DNA from: Christensenellaceae bacterium
Lineage (GTDB): Bacteria > Bacillota > Clostridia > Christensenellales > DTU072
Direction: 5' to 3'
DNA: 11,016 nt
Assembly (NCBI GenBank): GCA_031260775.1
Contig: JAISKW010000117.1
Span: 1 to 11,016 of the forward strand
The notes below the pieces were generated by a model. The model was not told the DNA's origin. It was given only the letters and a program-made list of their open reading frames with translations, and made no database searches. Numbering within the stretch: position 1 is the first letter of the stretch; each line of letters begins with the position of its first letter. A program made the translations under genes and the position numbers. Below, in pieces: positions 1 to 7,478 of the stretch.

Positions 1-113
1 CATTTGCCGTCAGCGTAATCCCATATCAACATATGGTCGGTAAAGTAACGACCGAATCCGAGCTTTGCCGAATCAGGTTTTTGTTTTCTATTTGAAGTTA
101 ATGTGATTTTCAT
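1..113 (-). CDS. ilvE: Branched-chain amino acid aminotransferase, N-terminal fragment (cut by window edge)
   Basis: The minus-strand frame opens with ATG at 113 and is open for 37 codons to the window edge, so only the N-terminus is visible. The motif LGFGRYFTDHML at residues 18-29, followed by a WDYADGK stretch, matches the N-terminal signature of fold-type IV branched-chain aminotransferases (typically LGFGKYFTDHMF followed by a DY pair). These PLP enzymes transfer the amino group between glutamate and the 2-oxoacids of leucine, isoleucine and valine in the cytoplasm. The start is fixed by a strong AGGGGGA ribosome binding site 7 bases upstream. The gene follows argF by 15 bases in the same direction, so the two are probably co-transcribed. 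The catalytic lysine lies outside the window. The family call is fairly safe; the substrate is known only by family resemblance. Confidence 0.8.
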   Translation of the reverse strand, partial: MKITLTSNRKQKPDSAKLGFGRYFTDHMLIWDYADGK

Positions 114-120
114 ATTCAAT

Positions 121-127
121 TCCCCCT
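121..127 (-). promoter_or_regulatory. Ribosome binding site of ilvE
   Basis: AGGGGGA on the minus strand lies 7 bases before the ATG at 113, inside the short gap after the argF stop. It decides the start of the truncated aminotransferase gene. Confidence 0.75.
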
Positions 128-128
128 A

Positions 129-1040
129 TTAAAGTATGTCTATTGCGCGGCACATAATGGCTTTATGCGCGTGTAAACGGTTTTCGGCTTCGTCAAAAAT
201 TGTGACGGCGTGTTTTTCAAAAATATCCTCGGTGATTTCCTCACCCTTGTGTGCGGGGAGGCAGTGCAAAACGATAGCGTCCTTGTGCGCGACGGACATC
301 AGGCATTTATTAATTTGATATTTGCCCGCAAAAACCTTAGCGCGCGCCAAGCGTTCGCTCTCTTGCCCCATTGACGCCCAAACGTCGGTATACAAAACGT
401 CGGCATCGGTTGCCGCCTCGAAGGTGTCCTCGGTAACGGTCAAAAGCTTTTTCGAAAGCCCGTAGGCTAAAACGTCTTTGTCGGGTAAAAACCCCGCGGG
501 GCAAGCGATTGAAATTTCCGCGCCGCATTTGACTGCGCCGACGATTAAAGAGTTGCAAACGTTGTTTCCGTCGCCGATATACGCAATTTTGAGCCCCTTT
601 AACCCACCCTTGTGTTCTTTTACGGTTTGGAGGTCGGCGATAATCTGCGTGGGATGCGCATAGTCGGTCAGCCCGTTTATTACGGGAATAGAACCGAACT
701 TTGCGAGGTCGTCAACGTCGGATTGCTTGAACGTACGAATCATAATCAGGTCCAAATAGCGTTCCAAAACGCGCGCCGTATCCTTGATGCTTTCGCCGCG
801 CCCTAACTGAATGTCGTTTTGGTTTAAGAAAATCGCGTTGCCGCCGAGGTCAATCATTCCGCGCTCGAATGAAACGCGGGTACGGGTAGACGACTTTGAA
901 AAAATCATTCCCATGACCTTTCCCTTAAGCGGTTCGTACGCAATTCCGTCCTTTTTTTTCTTTTTCAGCTCGATTGCAAAGTCAATAAGAGATGAAACCT
1001 CGTTATCCTGCAAATCCTGAAGCTTTAGAAAATCCTTCAT
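129..1040 (-). CDS. argF: Ornithine carbamoyltransferase
   Basis: This cytoplasmic enzyme makes citrulline from ornithine and carbamoyl phosphate in arginine synthesis. From the ATG at 1040 the protein has 303 residues, normal for the family. The carbamoyl-phosphate loop SKSSTRTR is at residues 48-55, HPTQ at 129-132, the ornithine-side DVWASMG at 219-225, HCLPA with the catalytic cysteine at 259-263, and FDEAENRLH near 282-290. All key motifs are intact. A TTG two codons further upstream (1046) also keeps the frame open, but neither start has a convincing Shine-Dalgarno sequence, and ATG followed by KDFL fits the family better. The gene is followed 15 bases later by ilvE, suggesting an amino-acid biosynthesis operon. 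The catabolic isoform (arcB) cannot be excluded by sequence alone, but no arginine deiminase pathway genes are in view. Confidence 0.95.
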   Translation of the reverse strand: MKDFLKLQDLQDNEVSSLIDFAIELKKKKKDGIAYEPLKGKVMGMIFSKSSTRTRVSFERGMIDLGGNAIFLNQNDIQLGRGESIKDTARVLERYLDLIMIRTFKQSDVDDLAKFGSIPVINGLTDYAHPTQIIADLQTVKEHKGGLKGLKIAYIGDGNNVCNSLIVGAVKCGAEISIACPAGFLPDKDVLAYGLSKKLLTVTEDTFEAATDADVLYTDVWASMGQESERLARAKVFAGKYQINKCLMSVAHKDAIVLHCLPAHKGEEITEDIFEKHAVTIFDEAENRLHAHKAIMCRAIDIL

Positions 1041-1103
1041 ACTCAATATTTTACTATATTAGTTTAATTTGCAGAAAATGGAACGGACAATCGGTGTGTG
1101 ATT

Positions 1104-1135
1104 TTGTCACCCTGCGCAAGGTCGCGGAATGACAA
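1104..1135. repeat. Imperfect hairpin, possible dispersed intergenic repeat
   Basis: Two 13-base arms, 1104-1116 and 1123-1135, pair around a 6-base loop. The outer six pairs (TTGTCA with TGACAA) are perfect, two mismatches follow, then five inner pairs including one wobble. No T-run follows, and the position between divergent genes argues against a terminator. The arms resemble the TTGTCA...TGACAA palindromes found as scattered intergenic repeats in many bacterial genomes; that resemblance is from memory and untested here. Confidence 0.4.
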
Positions 1136-1174
1136 GGGGAGGCGGATTGCTTTTCACTGATAAGAATTCCCCAC

Positions 1175-1226
1175 TAAATTTCTCACAAAAAACGCTACTG
1201 TAAATTTCTTATAAAAAACGCTACTG
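1175..1226. repeat. 26-bp tandem direct repeat, two copies
   Basis: Copies at 1175-1200 and 1201-1226 abut exactly and match at 24 of 26 positions; both differences are C to T. Each unit is an AT-rich half with an A6 run followed by CGCTACTG. The pair ends at the likely -35 region of the promoter for the surface-protein gene, so an operator or upstream-activating role is possible but not shown. Confidence 0.75.
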
Positions 1227-1253
1227 TAACGCGCGCGAAATCGGATATATAAT
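1224..1253 (+). promoter_or_regulatory. Candidate promoter of the YDG surface-protein gene
   Basis: A perfect TATAAT lies at 1248-1253, about 50 bases before the ATG at 1306. The best -35 element, CTGTAA at 1224-1229 with an 18-base spacer, matches the consensus at only three of six positions. The weak -35 next to a tandem repeat would suit an activated promoter. The -10 is credible; the rest is tentative. Confidence 0.45.
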
Positions 1254-1305
1254 ATAAGATACAATGCGTGCATTGCTTTTTGGCGTGCAGGCAGAGTAGC
1301 GAAAT

Positions 1306-4300
1306 ATGGTTAGGCACATAAAAAGGCACGGAATAATCGGAGTTTTGTTGACGCTCATATTGCTCGCCGTTCTTTTCTGCACGGTGCAGAGAGATGGGAA
1401 AGCGGCATCGGCGGCGGAAGAACCCACGCGAATCGGAAGCAGTGCGGAAGATTTCATTACGAAAATTACCGCGCATCCGGATAAGGATTTCGTACTTTCA
1501 AGCGATATTGCGTTCAGCTCGGCGTTTACGCCTATAGAGTCCTTTACGGGAACGCTTAACGGCAACGGGCATACGATACGCGGGCTGTATACGGGCGGGG
1601 CACAACCCTTAAATGCGGCATTGTTTTCGGAGGCTTCCGGCGCGACGTTTGAAAACCTTTCGTTGTATGTCGATATAAGACAGCTCGGCATAAAAACAGA
1701 CCTGTCGGCAGGCCCCGATAATGCAATAGGGGTGTTGACGGCAAGGCTTCTTAATTCAACGGTAAGGAATGTAAACATATTTTCAATAGAGGGGAACAGG
1801 GACGCTGCACCAAACGTCAGCGGCAACGCGCTCACCGGAGTAGGCAATATGGGCGCGATTGCGGGCATAGCGGCGGGAAGCTTGATTGAAAACTGCAACG
1901 TTGCAATCAAAATGGAATCGGGCAACGGCAACAATCCGCAGGGCGGGATAGCGAACGTAGGGCTAATTGTCGGCAAAGCTATAGGCACGACCGTTAAAAA
2001 TTCCGCAGTAGGCATTACAAAAACCGGTTCCGTAATCGGCGGCGGATACGATGCGATTCTCTCAGAGGCATTTAACATCGGCGGCGCGGTGGGGTATGCG
2101 GAAAACTGCCATATCGAAAATATAACCGTTGACCCGTCGGTAAGAATTAACTTGTCGCTGATCGCGGCAAGCGAGGCTTATGCGGAGTCCGTGGGCGGCT
2201 TAATAGGCTGTGCGACGGACAGCGGCATTAAAGGTGCAAAAGCCGGCACGGCAATAACTATCAGTGAAAACGACGATGATACCGTTTATATTGTGGGCGG
2301 CTTAATAGGCTATGCGAATGGGTATCATGCTCCGACCGGTATTTCGGATTCTTATGCGATAGGCGATATCACGGTCAATATGGGCTCGACAGCGGGTAAG
2401 CGTTCATATAGCTACTACATCGGCGGCGCAATCGGCGTGGCTGAAATGATGACCGTCTCAACCACCTTTGCCAACCAAAAAATAACGGTTAATGCTCCGA
2501 ATTTTGCGGTTGAAACATTGAATATCGCTTCCTTCATTGGGTATGGATGGGAAACCTTTATCTCCGATTGCTACGCCGACGGCGAATTGAACTTGCAAAT
2601 TGCGTCAAGCAGTTCGTACTTGTCCGGAGTCGCGGGGTTCTGTGCGGAAGCTTACGGCGTCGATAATGCGGATAACCCGACAATCAAATACGTCTACTCG
2701 AACGTCAAAATAACCGGAGCCTCCGGCGCAACCGTGAAAAATCTTGCAAGGCTTGTGCCACCGCCGACTTCTACTCCTATTGTCGTACCGGACGCATATT
2801 TCGGCGGCGAAATTACACTGGCGGGGACACTTCAAATCACCGACGGAACATATCCGCCGTTTGAAATTCCCGCATATTCGGAGCTTTCAAAACACTTTGC
2901 AAAGGCGACGGACAACGCGGCATCGCTTTATTTACATAAAATTCCGAACGCGGTAGTTACGCAGTTACAAGCTCCGTCAAAGGTCTATAACGGCACGTAC
3001 GTAACCGCCGCATCGTTGCAATACACAACTACGGGCGCGAACTTCGATTATACTTCGGGAGTATCGGCAACGCTCAGCTTTGTCAACGGAATTAACGTTA
3101 TTCCGAACGCCCGCAACGCCGGCACTTATGAGTTAAAAGCCGTCTTCACAACGGGCAGAACGTATCAAAAATTCTTTGTAAACGAGAACTACGTTATCGA
3201 GAGAGCAAGGTTAACCGTTATTGGCTACGCTTTGGATTATGCGGGCAACGTTAAGGAATACGACGGCAAAAGCGAAGTAAAGTGGCGTCGTGAGGGCGCA
3301 AGCGTTTTGCTCGCGGGAATCGTTATCGGTGACGACGTCGGATACGATTCCAGCGGTATTTTGGTTCAAACCGCAGATAAAAACGTGGGCGAAAACAAGG
3401 AGGCGCGTATCGTTTCCGGCTTTATATTAACCGGCGCAACCTCGGGCAATTATATGTTTGACGGTCTGTTAGGCTATCTTACGGTCGTGCCTAAAACACT
3501 TAACGTCACGGGATTGAGCAACGATGCAAAGACTTATGACGGAACGGAATTACCCTCATTCATATATCCGGGCTACTATTCGGGGTTGTTCCTTTCCGGG
3601 AGCATTGCGGGCGATATCGTGTCGCTCGACGCATCCGCCTCGGATATTTTCTATTTTTCAAGGGTCATTTCAAACGCCGATATCGACATTGCGGGAGATG
3701 CGGCGGAGGAACTTTACGGCAGAATTTACGGCAGCGGCAGCGATAAACGCGCTTATGTGCGACGTAAAAACGTCGGAACGAATATCCCGATTGCTTTCGA
3801 ATTCGTGTTGATGGGCGACGACGCCAAAAACTATTCTCTAATTCCCATTAATACCGGCGTCCTCTCGGGCAATATCGTTCCGCGCCCCTTGAAAATTGAG
3901 GGGTTCAGCGTCGCGCCGAAAATTTACGACGGGCTGATTTCCACGCCGATTAACGATACAAACGTCATACTTTTGGACGTTGCCTTGGACGTACCCATAT
4001 TAGATATCATACCGAATGACGATATCGCGTATTTGCAGTACTCCTCAAGAGGGCAGTATAACTCAAAAAACATTGAAGGGAATAACTTCGAGGTTAGGGT
4101 TTCCGCGGCACAGCTTACCGGTGCGGACACGCTCAATTACTCGCTTTCGGGCGAAAACACCGCGGCGCAAGACTGGTATGTCACTTTACGGGACGGCGAT
4201 GCCGGCGCGATTCTGAAACGCCCCGTCGTTTGGGGAAACATTTATGTTGCGGATAAAATTTACGACGGTACCTATTCGGTTACGGTTGAAATCAACAGCG

Positions 4301-6060
4301 GCTCGCTGTTCCTCTATTACGACGGGATAAACACCTCTAACTTAGGTATGCCCACGGGGCTGTGCAGCGGCGATGCGGTGACTCTTACAAGGCCTGCGGG
4401 CGGCGCGGCTTACGAGTACTTTGACGGCATTGAAGCGGGCGTGCACAGGGTTTACTTTGTCGGATATACTATCACGGGTTTGGACTCCCTAAACTACGAT
4501 TTCAGGGGCGTGTTGTCCGTAAATAAGACGATTTCGCCGAGGCGGATTATTATCGCACAGGGCAATATCACGGCCAATGCGAAGGCATACGACGGCACGA
4601 CGGCGGCGGAAATAAGGTTTGCTTACGGCGGTCTTACCGAACCGACGTTTGAAGATTTCGTCTACGATGCGGTTAAACAATCGCTGACAAGCTACGATAC
4701 CGACCCGGCGGTCAGAGCGGTAATCCGCAGTAAACTTGCCGAATACGGCGTGTATTTCGACTCTACCGATTTCACGCGCGGCGTCGTTTTGGTAACGACC
4801 GGAGCCTCCGCCGTGTTCGTAGACAGTCTGCCGAACCCCGCCGCCGAGGTGTACGTTTCGGGGTTGCAAATTTCCGGCATCCGCGCGCAGAACTACTATA
4901 TCGACAGCAACTATATGATATATTCTTCGATATTGGAGGGCTTTACTACCATTGAAAAGGGCGCGTTTTCACCCGAGGAATGCGGTATTATTGTAAACGA
5001 AGCGCAGCCGAACAATGCAAGGGCTAACGGCTTGAACGGCACTTATATTGTAAAGGAGCCTCTTGTCATAACTGCAAATGACGGCTTTTTTGTGCGGCGT
5101 GCCGAATCAGCAGCTTGGTCAACAAGCGTAACCTTCGACGATGAAATTGCCGACGCTATCGCGGTATTACAGTTTAAGGACAACAAAACGGGAGAAATTA
5201 GCACGAATTTCTACATCGTCTATACTTTGGATATGACGGCACCGACCGGAATTTTGAGAATTCAAGGCGAGGAATTCGCGGAGTTTTCGGCGCGTCCTAT
5301 TTTCAATTACTATTACCCGGCGTTTACGCGAGTGGAAATTGTGGGCATCGATAACTCCGCAAGTCCGATGATTGAGTTCATTGCGGTCGGGGCTTCGCTG
5401 ACGGAGCAGGAGCTGTTGGACGGCGAAACGGCGGAAGGCGTGCCGCTTAAGTTCACATTCGGCAACGCGATATACCCGGCGGCAGGGCGTTTAATCGTGT
5501 ATGCAAAGGTCACCGACGTCGCGGGAAATATTACCCTTGTGTCCTCACCGGGAATGACGTTCTTCGAAAGCGGCGAAGCGGAAACGGCAAAGGTCAATTA
5601 CGAAAAAGGGCAGAAAGAAACGGTTAAAATACGCGTGCAAGCAAAGGGAAATACGATTGATAAAATTACGTTTATGGGCGGATTGAAAACGCTTTCGGCG
5701 CAGTCATACAGTATCGAAACGGACGAAAAAGGCGATTATATAACCATAAGCGGCGCGTTGTTGGATTCGTTGTCGGGCGATAACACATTTGTAGTGCATT
5801 ATACGCCGGAAGGCGCGCAAAGCGGGAACTTCCACGGAGTGCCGCCGCAGCCAACAACGTTCTTGATTTCGATTGAGGGCAAGGGCGATGACAACATAAT
5901 AATCAAATATGCAATGCTCGGTGTCGCCGCATTAGTGGCATTGTTCTGTGTGTTCGGAGCGATTCACTTTTTATCGGTAAGGCGGCAATTCAAGAAAACC
6001 ATTACCGAAACCGCCGAAAACGCCGGATATTCGTTGGACATATACCCCGATAAACGCTAG
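1306..6060 (+). CDS. Giant exported surface protein with GLUG-like and YDG repeats and a C-terminal membrane anchor
   Basis: The 1584-residue protein starts with a signal peptide: basic residues 3-8, hydrophobic core 10-27, and likely signal peptidase I cleavage after ASA at 34-36. Residues about 70-480 form a glycine-rich region with TLNGNGHTIRGL at 83-94 and VGGLIG-type motifs near 296, 330 and 372, as in GLUG repeats, which predict a beta-solenoid. From 561 to about 1210 there are six YDG-type units, with YNG at 561 and YDG at 652, 744, 874, 986 and 1095; most end in an NY motif before the next unit. An Ig-like segment with DMTAPTG begins at 1309. A membrane helix at about 1535-1557 is followed by a basic tail (SVRRQFKK), giving a type I membrane topology; no LPXTG sortase motif is present. 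The likely role is adhesion or cell-surface structure, inferred from architecture. No clear ribosome binding site precedes the ATG. A tRNA gene follows. Confidence 0.88.
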   Translation: MVRHIKRHGIIGVLLTLILLAVLFCTVQRDGKAASAAEEPTRIGSSAEDFITKITAHPDKDFVLSSDIAFSSAFTPIESFTGTLNGNGHTIRGLYTGGAQPLNAALFSEASGATFENLSLYVDIRQLGIKTDLSAGPDNAIGVLTARLLNSTVRNVNIFSIEGNRDAAPNVSGNALTGVGNMGAIAGIAAGSLIENCNVAIKMESGNGNNPQGGIANVGLIVGKAIGTTVKNSAVGITKTGSVIGGGYDAILSEAFNIGGAVGYAENCHIENITVDPSVRINLSLIAASEAYAESVGGLIGCATDSGIKGAKAGTAITISENDDDTVYIVGGLIGYANGYHAPTGISDSYAIGDITVNMGSTAGKRSYSYYIGGAIGVAEMMTVSTTFANQKITVNAPNFAVETLNIASFIGYGWETFISDCYADGELNLQIASSSSYLSGVAGFCAEAYGVDNADNPTIKYVYSNVKITGASGATVKNLARLVPPPTSTPIVVPDAYFGGEITLAGTLQITDGTYPPFEIPAYSELSKHFAKATDNAASLYLHKIPNAVVTQLQAPSKVYNGTYVTAASLQYTTTGANFDYTSGVSATLSFVNGINVIPNARNAGTYELKAVFTTGRTYQKFFVNENYVIERARLTVIGYALDYAGNVKEYDGKSEVKWRREGASVLLAGIVIGDDVGYDSSGILVQTADKNVGENKEARIVSGFILTGATSGNYMFDGLLGYLTVVPKTLNVTGLSNDAKTYDGTELPSFIYPGYYSGLFLSGSIAGDIVSLDASASDIFYFSRVISNADIDIAGDAAEELYGRIYGSGSDKRAYVRRKNVGTNIPIAFEFVLMGDDAKNYSLIPINTGVLSGNIVPRPLKIEGFSVAPKIYDGLISTPINDTNVILLDVALDVPILDIIPNDDIAYLQYSSRGQYNSKNIEGNNFEVRVSAAQLTGADTLNYSLSGENTAAQDWYVTLRDGDAGAILKRPVVWGNIYVADKIYDGTYSVTVEINSGSLFLYYDGINTSNLGMPTGLCSGDAVTLTRPAGGAAYEYFDGIEAGVHRVYFVGYTITGLDSLNYDFRGVLSVNKTISPRRIIIAQGNITANAKAYDGTTAAEIRFAYGGLTEPTFEDFVYDAVKQSLTSYDTDPAVRAVIRSKLAEYGVYFDSTDFTRGVVLVTTGASAVFVDSLPNPAAEVYVSGLQISGIRAQNYYIDSNYMIYSSILEGFTTIEKGAFSPEECGIIVNEAQPNNARANGLNGTYIVKEPLVITANDGFFVRRAESAAWSTSVTFDDEIADAIAVLQFKDNKTGEISTNFYIVYTLDMTAPTGILRIQGEEFAEFSARPIFNYYYPAFTRVEIVGIDNSASPMIEFIAVGASLTEQELLDGETAEGVPLKFTFGNAIYPAAGRLIVYAKVTDVAGNITLVSSPGMTFFESGEAETAKVNYEKGQKETVKIRVQAKGNTIDKITFMGGLKTLSAQSYSIETDEKGDYITISGALLDSLSGDNTFVVHYTPEGAQSGNFHGVPPQPTTFLISIEGKGDDNIIIKYAMLGVAALVALFCVFGAIHFLSVRRQFKKTITETAENAGYSLDIYPDKR
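2191..2311 (+). repeat. Intragenic direct repeat encoding VGGLIG motifs
   Basis: The same 19 bases occur at 2191-2209 and 2293-2311 in the same reading frame, coding for VGGLIG followed by a CA or YA pair. They mark two successive GLUG-like units of the surface protein and are a possible site for unit gain or loss by recombination. Confidence 0.6.
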
Positions 6061-6095
6061 TCATTTGTAAATTTTTTCGAAATAAAAATATATAT

Positions 6096-6101
6096 TATAA
6101 T
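6096..6101 (+). promoter_or_regulatory. -10 box of the tRNA-Ala gene
   Basis: A perfect TATAAT ends 11 bases before the mature tRNA 5' end, so transcription would start about 5 bases upstream of it. The -35 region at the right distance is only a T-run (around 6073-6078), a weak match. The box lies within the 52-base gap after the surface-protein stop codon. Confidence 0.5.
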
Positions 6102-6112
6102 GATAAGCGTTC

Positions 6113-6188
6113 GGGGGTATAACTCAGTTGGTAGAGTGCCTGCTTTGCAAGCAGGATGCCTGCGGTTCGAGTCCGCATATCTCCACCA
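6113..6188 (+). tRNA. tRNA-Ala (anticodon UGC)
   Basis: The 76-nt cloverleaf is complete. The acceptor arm GGGGGTA pairs with TATCTCC and includes the G3-U70 wobble that identifies alanine tRNA. The anticodon stem CCTGC/GCAGG encloses a TTTGCAA loop, giving anticodon TGC. The T-arm TGCGG/CCGCA carries TTCGAGT in the loop. The variable loop is 5 bases. The 3' CCA is encoded. The gene stands alone, not in an rRNA operon spacer. Confidence 0.97.
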
Positions 6189-6196
6189 AACATTGT

Positions 6197-6227
6197 AAAA
6201 GTCCATAGCTAATGCTACGGACTTTTT
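6197..6227 (+). terminator. Intrinsic terminator after tRNA-Ala, probably bidirectional
   Basis: AAAAGTCC pairs with GGACTTTT and TAGC with GCTA, separated by one A/C mismatch, around a TAAT loop; the T-run ends at 6227. On the opposite strand the hairpin is followed by only four T residues, so it could also stop leftward transcription of the AAA genes, though less strongly. A second small inverted repeat, AATTGC/GCAATT at 6278-6295, lies right behind the stop of the leftward AAA gene and lacks a T-run. Confidence 0.8.
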
Positions 6228-6299
6228 CTATTTATTGTTAATCAGACAATCCTCAACCATTTTTCGTTGTAAACCTAAATTGCCCTACCGCAATTAATT

Positions 6300-7454
6300 T
6301 CAAAACCCGATTCTTGTGCGGGAATAGGGGTCTTTGAGTTCGGGTAAAACGAAATCCGCCGCCGTTAGCGTTTTAACGACGCTTTCGGTTATATCTTCGG
6401 GCGGCATATCCAACAGACGGTCGGCTTGCGTCAAAAGCGCGCTTTCCAAGATGTTTCGGGCGAAACGACCGTTACCGAACTCGGCTTGCCTTGCCGCTTT
6501 TTCGTAATACGGCAAGAGTAAAGGCTTTACGGCTTCCGAAACGGTGAGCTTCTTTTTCGCCGCGAGATGCTCGGTAATTCCGTATAATTCCTCGGCAGTA
6601 TAATCGTCAAAATGCACCTTGTGCGCGATACGGCTGCGGAGTCCCGGATTTTTGGACAAAAACTTCTCCATTTTGTCGGGATAGCCCGCAAATATTACCA
6701 CAACGTCATCGCGGCGGTTTTCCATTTCCTGCACGATAGTCGCAATTGCCTCGTCGCCGTAAAGTCCGTCCCTATCGTCTGCAAGAGAATACGCTTCGTC
6801 AATAAACAGTACGCTCCCTTGGGCTCTGTCAAACGCTTTTACGACAAGCGGCGCGGTTTGCCCGACATACTTCGCTATCAAATCCGCCCTGCCTACCTCA
6901 ACCAAACCGCCGACGGACAGAACACCATTATCCTTTAGAATTTGCGCAAAAAGCCTCGCAACCGTCGTTTTTGCCGTGCCCGGCGCGCCCGTGAACAGCA
7001 CATGGCACGCGGTTGAATCCTGCGGCATTCCCATTTCCTTAAACAGTTTTTGCTCCTTATGATGCCGTACAACCTTGTTAATCATACTTTTTACGGAGGT
7101 TAAACCTATCATCGAGTTCAAATCTTCCCACGAGTCGCCTTTCGGTTTCTCCTTTGTTTCGCGCTTCATAGGTCCGAAATCGGAGTACTGGGGGTACGCC
7201 GTTTTTAACAAATAATTATCCTGCCACCTCTCGAACGCCGAATCTAAATCGGCACGGGAATATGCGGTGTCCTCAGCCGTCACGCAATCGGTCAAGCCGA
7301 CCGCATCGGTAATTGCAATTTTCGCCGCCTTGCTTAAAAGATATTCCCTCGCTTCGCCGCCGAAATACGCTTTTTCGGGCAATTCAACGAAAGCGATGCC
7401 TTCGAAATTCGCAAGAACCCCTTTCTTTTCTTTTTCCATGCCGCACGGTATCAA
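6300..7454 (-). CDS. AAA+ ATPase, CbxX/CfqX (SpoVK-like) family, with the end of a second AAA domain at its N-terminus
   Basis: Numbered from the TTG at 7454 (384 residues), residues 110-384 are a complete CbxX-type AAA module: Walker A GAPGTAKT at 156-163, pore-loop motif KYVGQT at 195-200, Walker B VLFIDE at 215-220, sensor-1 strand VVVIFAGY at 251-258, arginine-finger region NPGLRSRI at 269-276, and sensor-2 region GNGRFARN at 327-334. It should be an active ATP-driven remodelling hexamer of unknown substrate. Residues 1-45 align with this module's own sensor-1 and lid part, so they look like the tail of a first AAA domain whose beginning is in the neighbouring upstream frame. The start is uncertain: an AGGAGG box lies 18 bases before the TTG and 33 before the first ATG (7439), while only CTG (7466) and ATT (7463) are at normal distance. 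It follows the upstream gene by 22 bases. The gene could be the second half of one frame-broken tandem-AAA gene. Confidence 0.85.
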   Translation of the reverse strand: MIPCGMEKEKKGVLANFEGIAFVELPEKAYFGGEAREYLLSKAAKIAITDAVGLTDCVTAEDTAYSRADLDSAFERWQDNYLLKTAYPQYSDFGPMKRETKEKPKGDSWEDLNSMIGLTSVKSMINKVVRHHKEQKLFKEMGMPQDSTACHVLFTGAPGTAKTTVARLFAQILKDNGVLSVGGLVEVGRADLIAKYVGQTAPLVVKAFDRAQGSVLFIDEAYSLADDRDGLYGDEAIATIVQEMENRRDDVVVIFAGYPDKMEKFLSKNPGLRSRIAHKVHFDDYTAEELYGITEHLAAKKKLTVSEAVKPLLLPYYEKAARQAEFGNGRFARNILESALLTQADRLLDMPPEDITESVVKTLTAADFVLPELKDPYSRTRIGF

Positions 7455-7472
7455 AACTATAATCAGAACCGA

Positions 7473-7478
7473 CCTCCT
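7473..7478 (-). promoter_or_regulatory. Shine-Dalgarno box overlapping the upstream stop codon
   Basis: AGGAGG overlaps the TAG stop (7479-7477) of the upstream frame. In the downstream frame it is followed by CTG at 6 bases and ATT at 9 bases, and by TTG only at 18 bases. Either it drives reinitiation at a non-standard start codon or it is a chance pair of AGG arginine codons in a broken continuous gene. Confidence 0.5.

Larger units (their letters stand above)
1041..1305. other. Divergent intergenic region between argF and the surface-protein gene
   Basis: This 265-base region separates two genes pointing away from each other and must contain both promoters. It holds a hairpin (1104-1135), a 26-bp tandem direct repeat (1175-1226) and a good -10 box facing right (1248-1253). 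No -35/-10 pair convincing enough to name was found for argF; the AT-rich stretch at 1045-1065 contains only partial matches. No reading frame here looks like a real gene. Confidence 0.6.

Noticed and set aside
1336..1385. Possible lipobox at the cysteine (residue 25) of the surface-protein signal peptide
   Set aside because: The residues before the cysteine are VLF, which does not fit the lipobox; an ASA cleavage site follows instead.
1221..2078. Long open frame of 285 residues opposite the surface-protein gene
   Set aside because: Antisense to a clearly coding frame with signal peptide and repeats; it is a codon-bias shadow.
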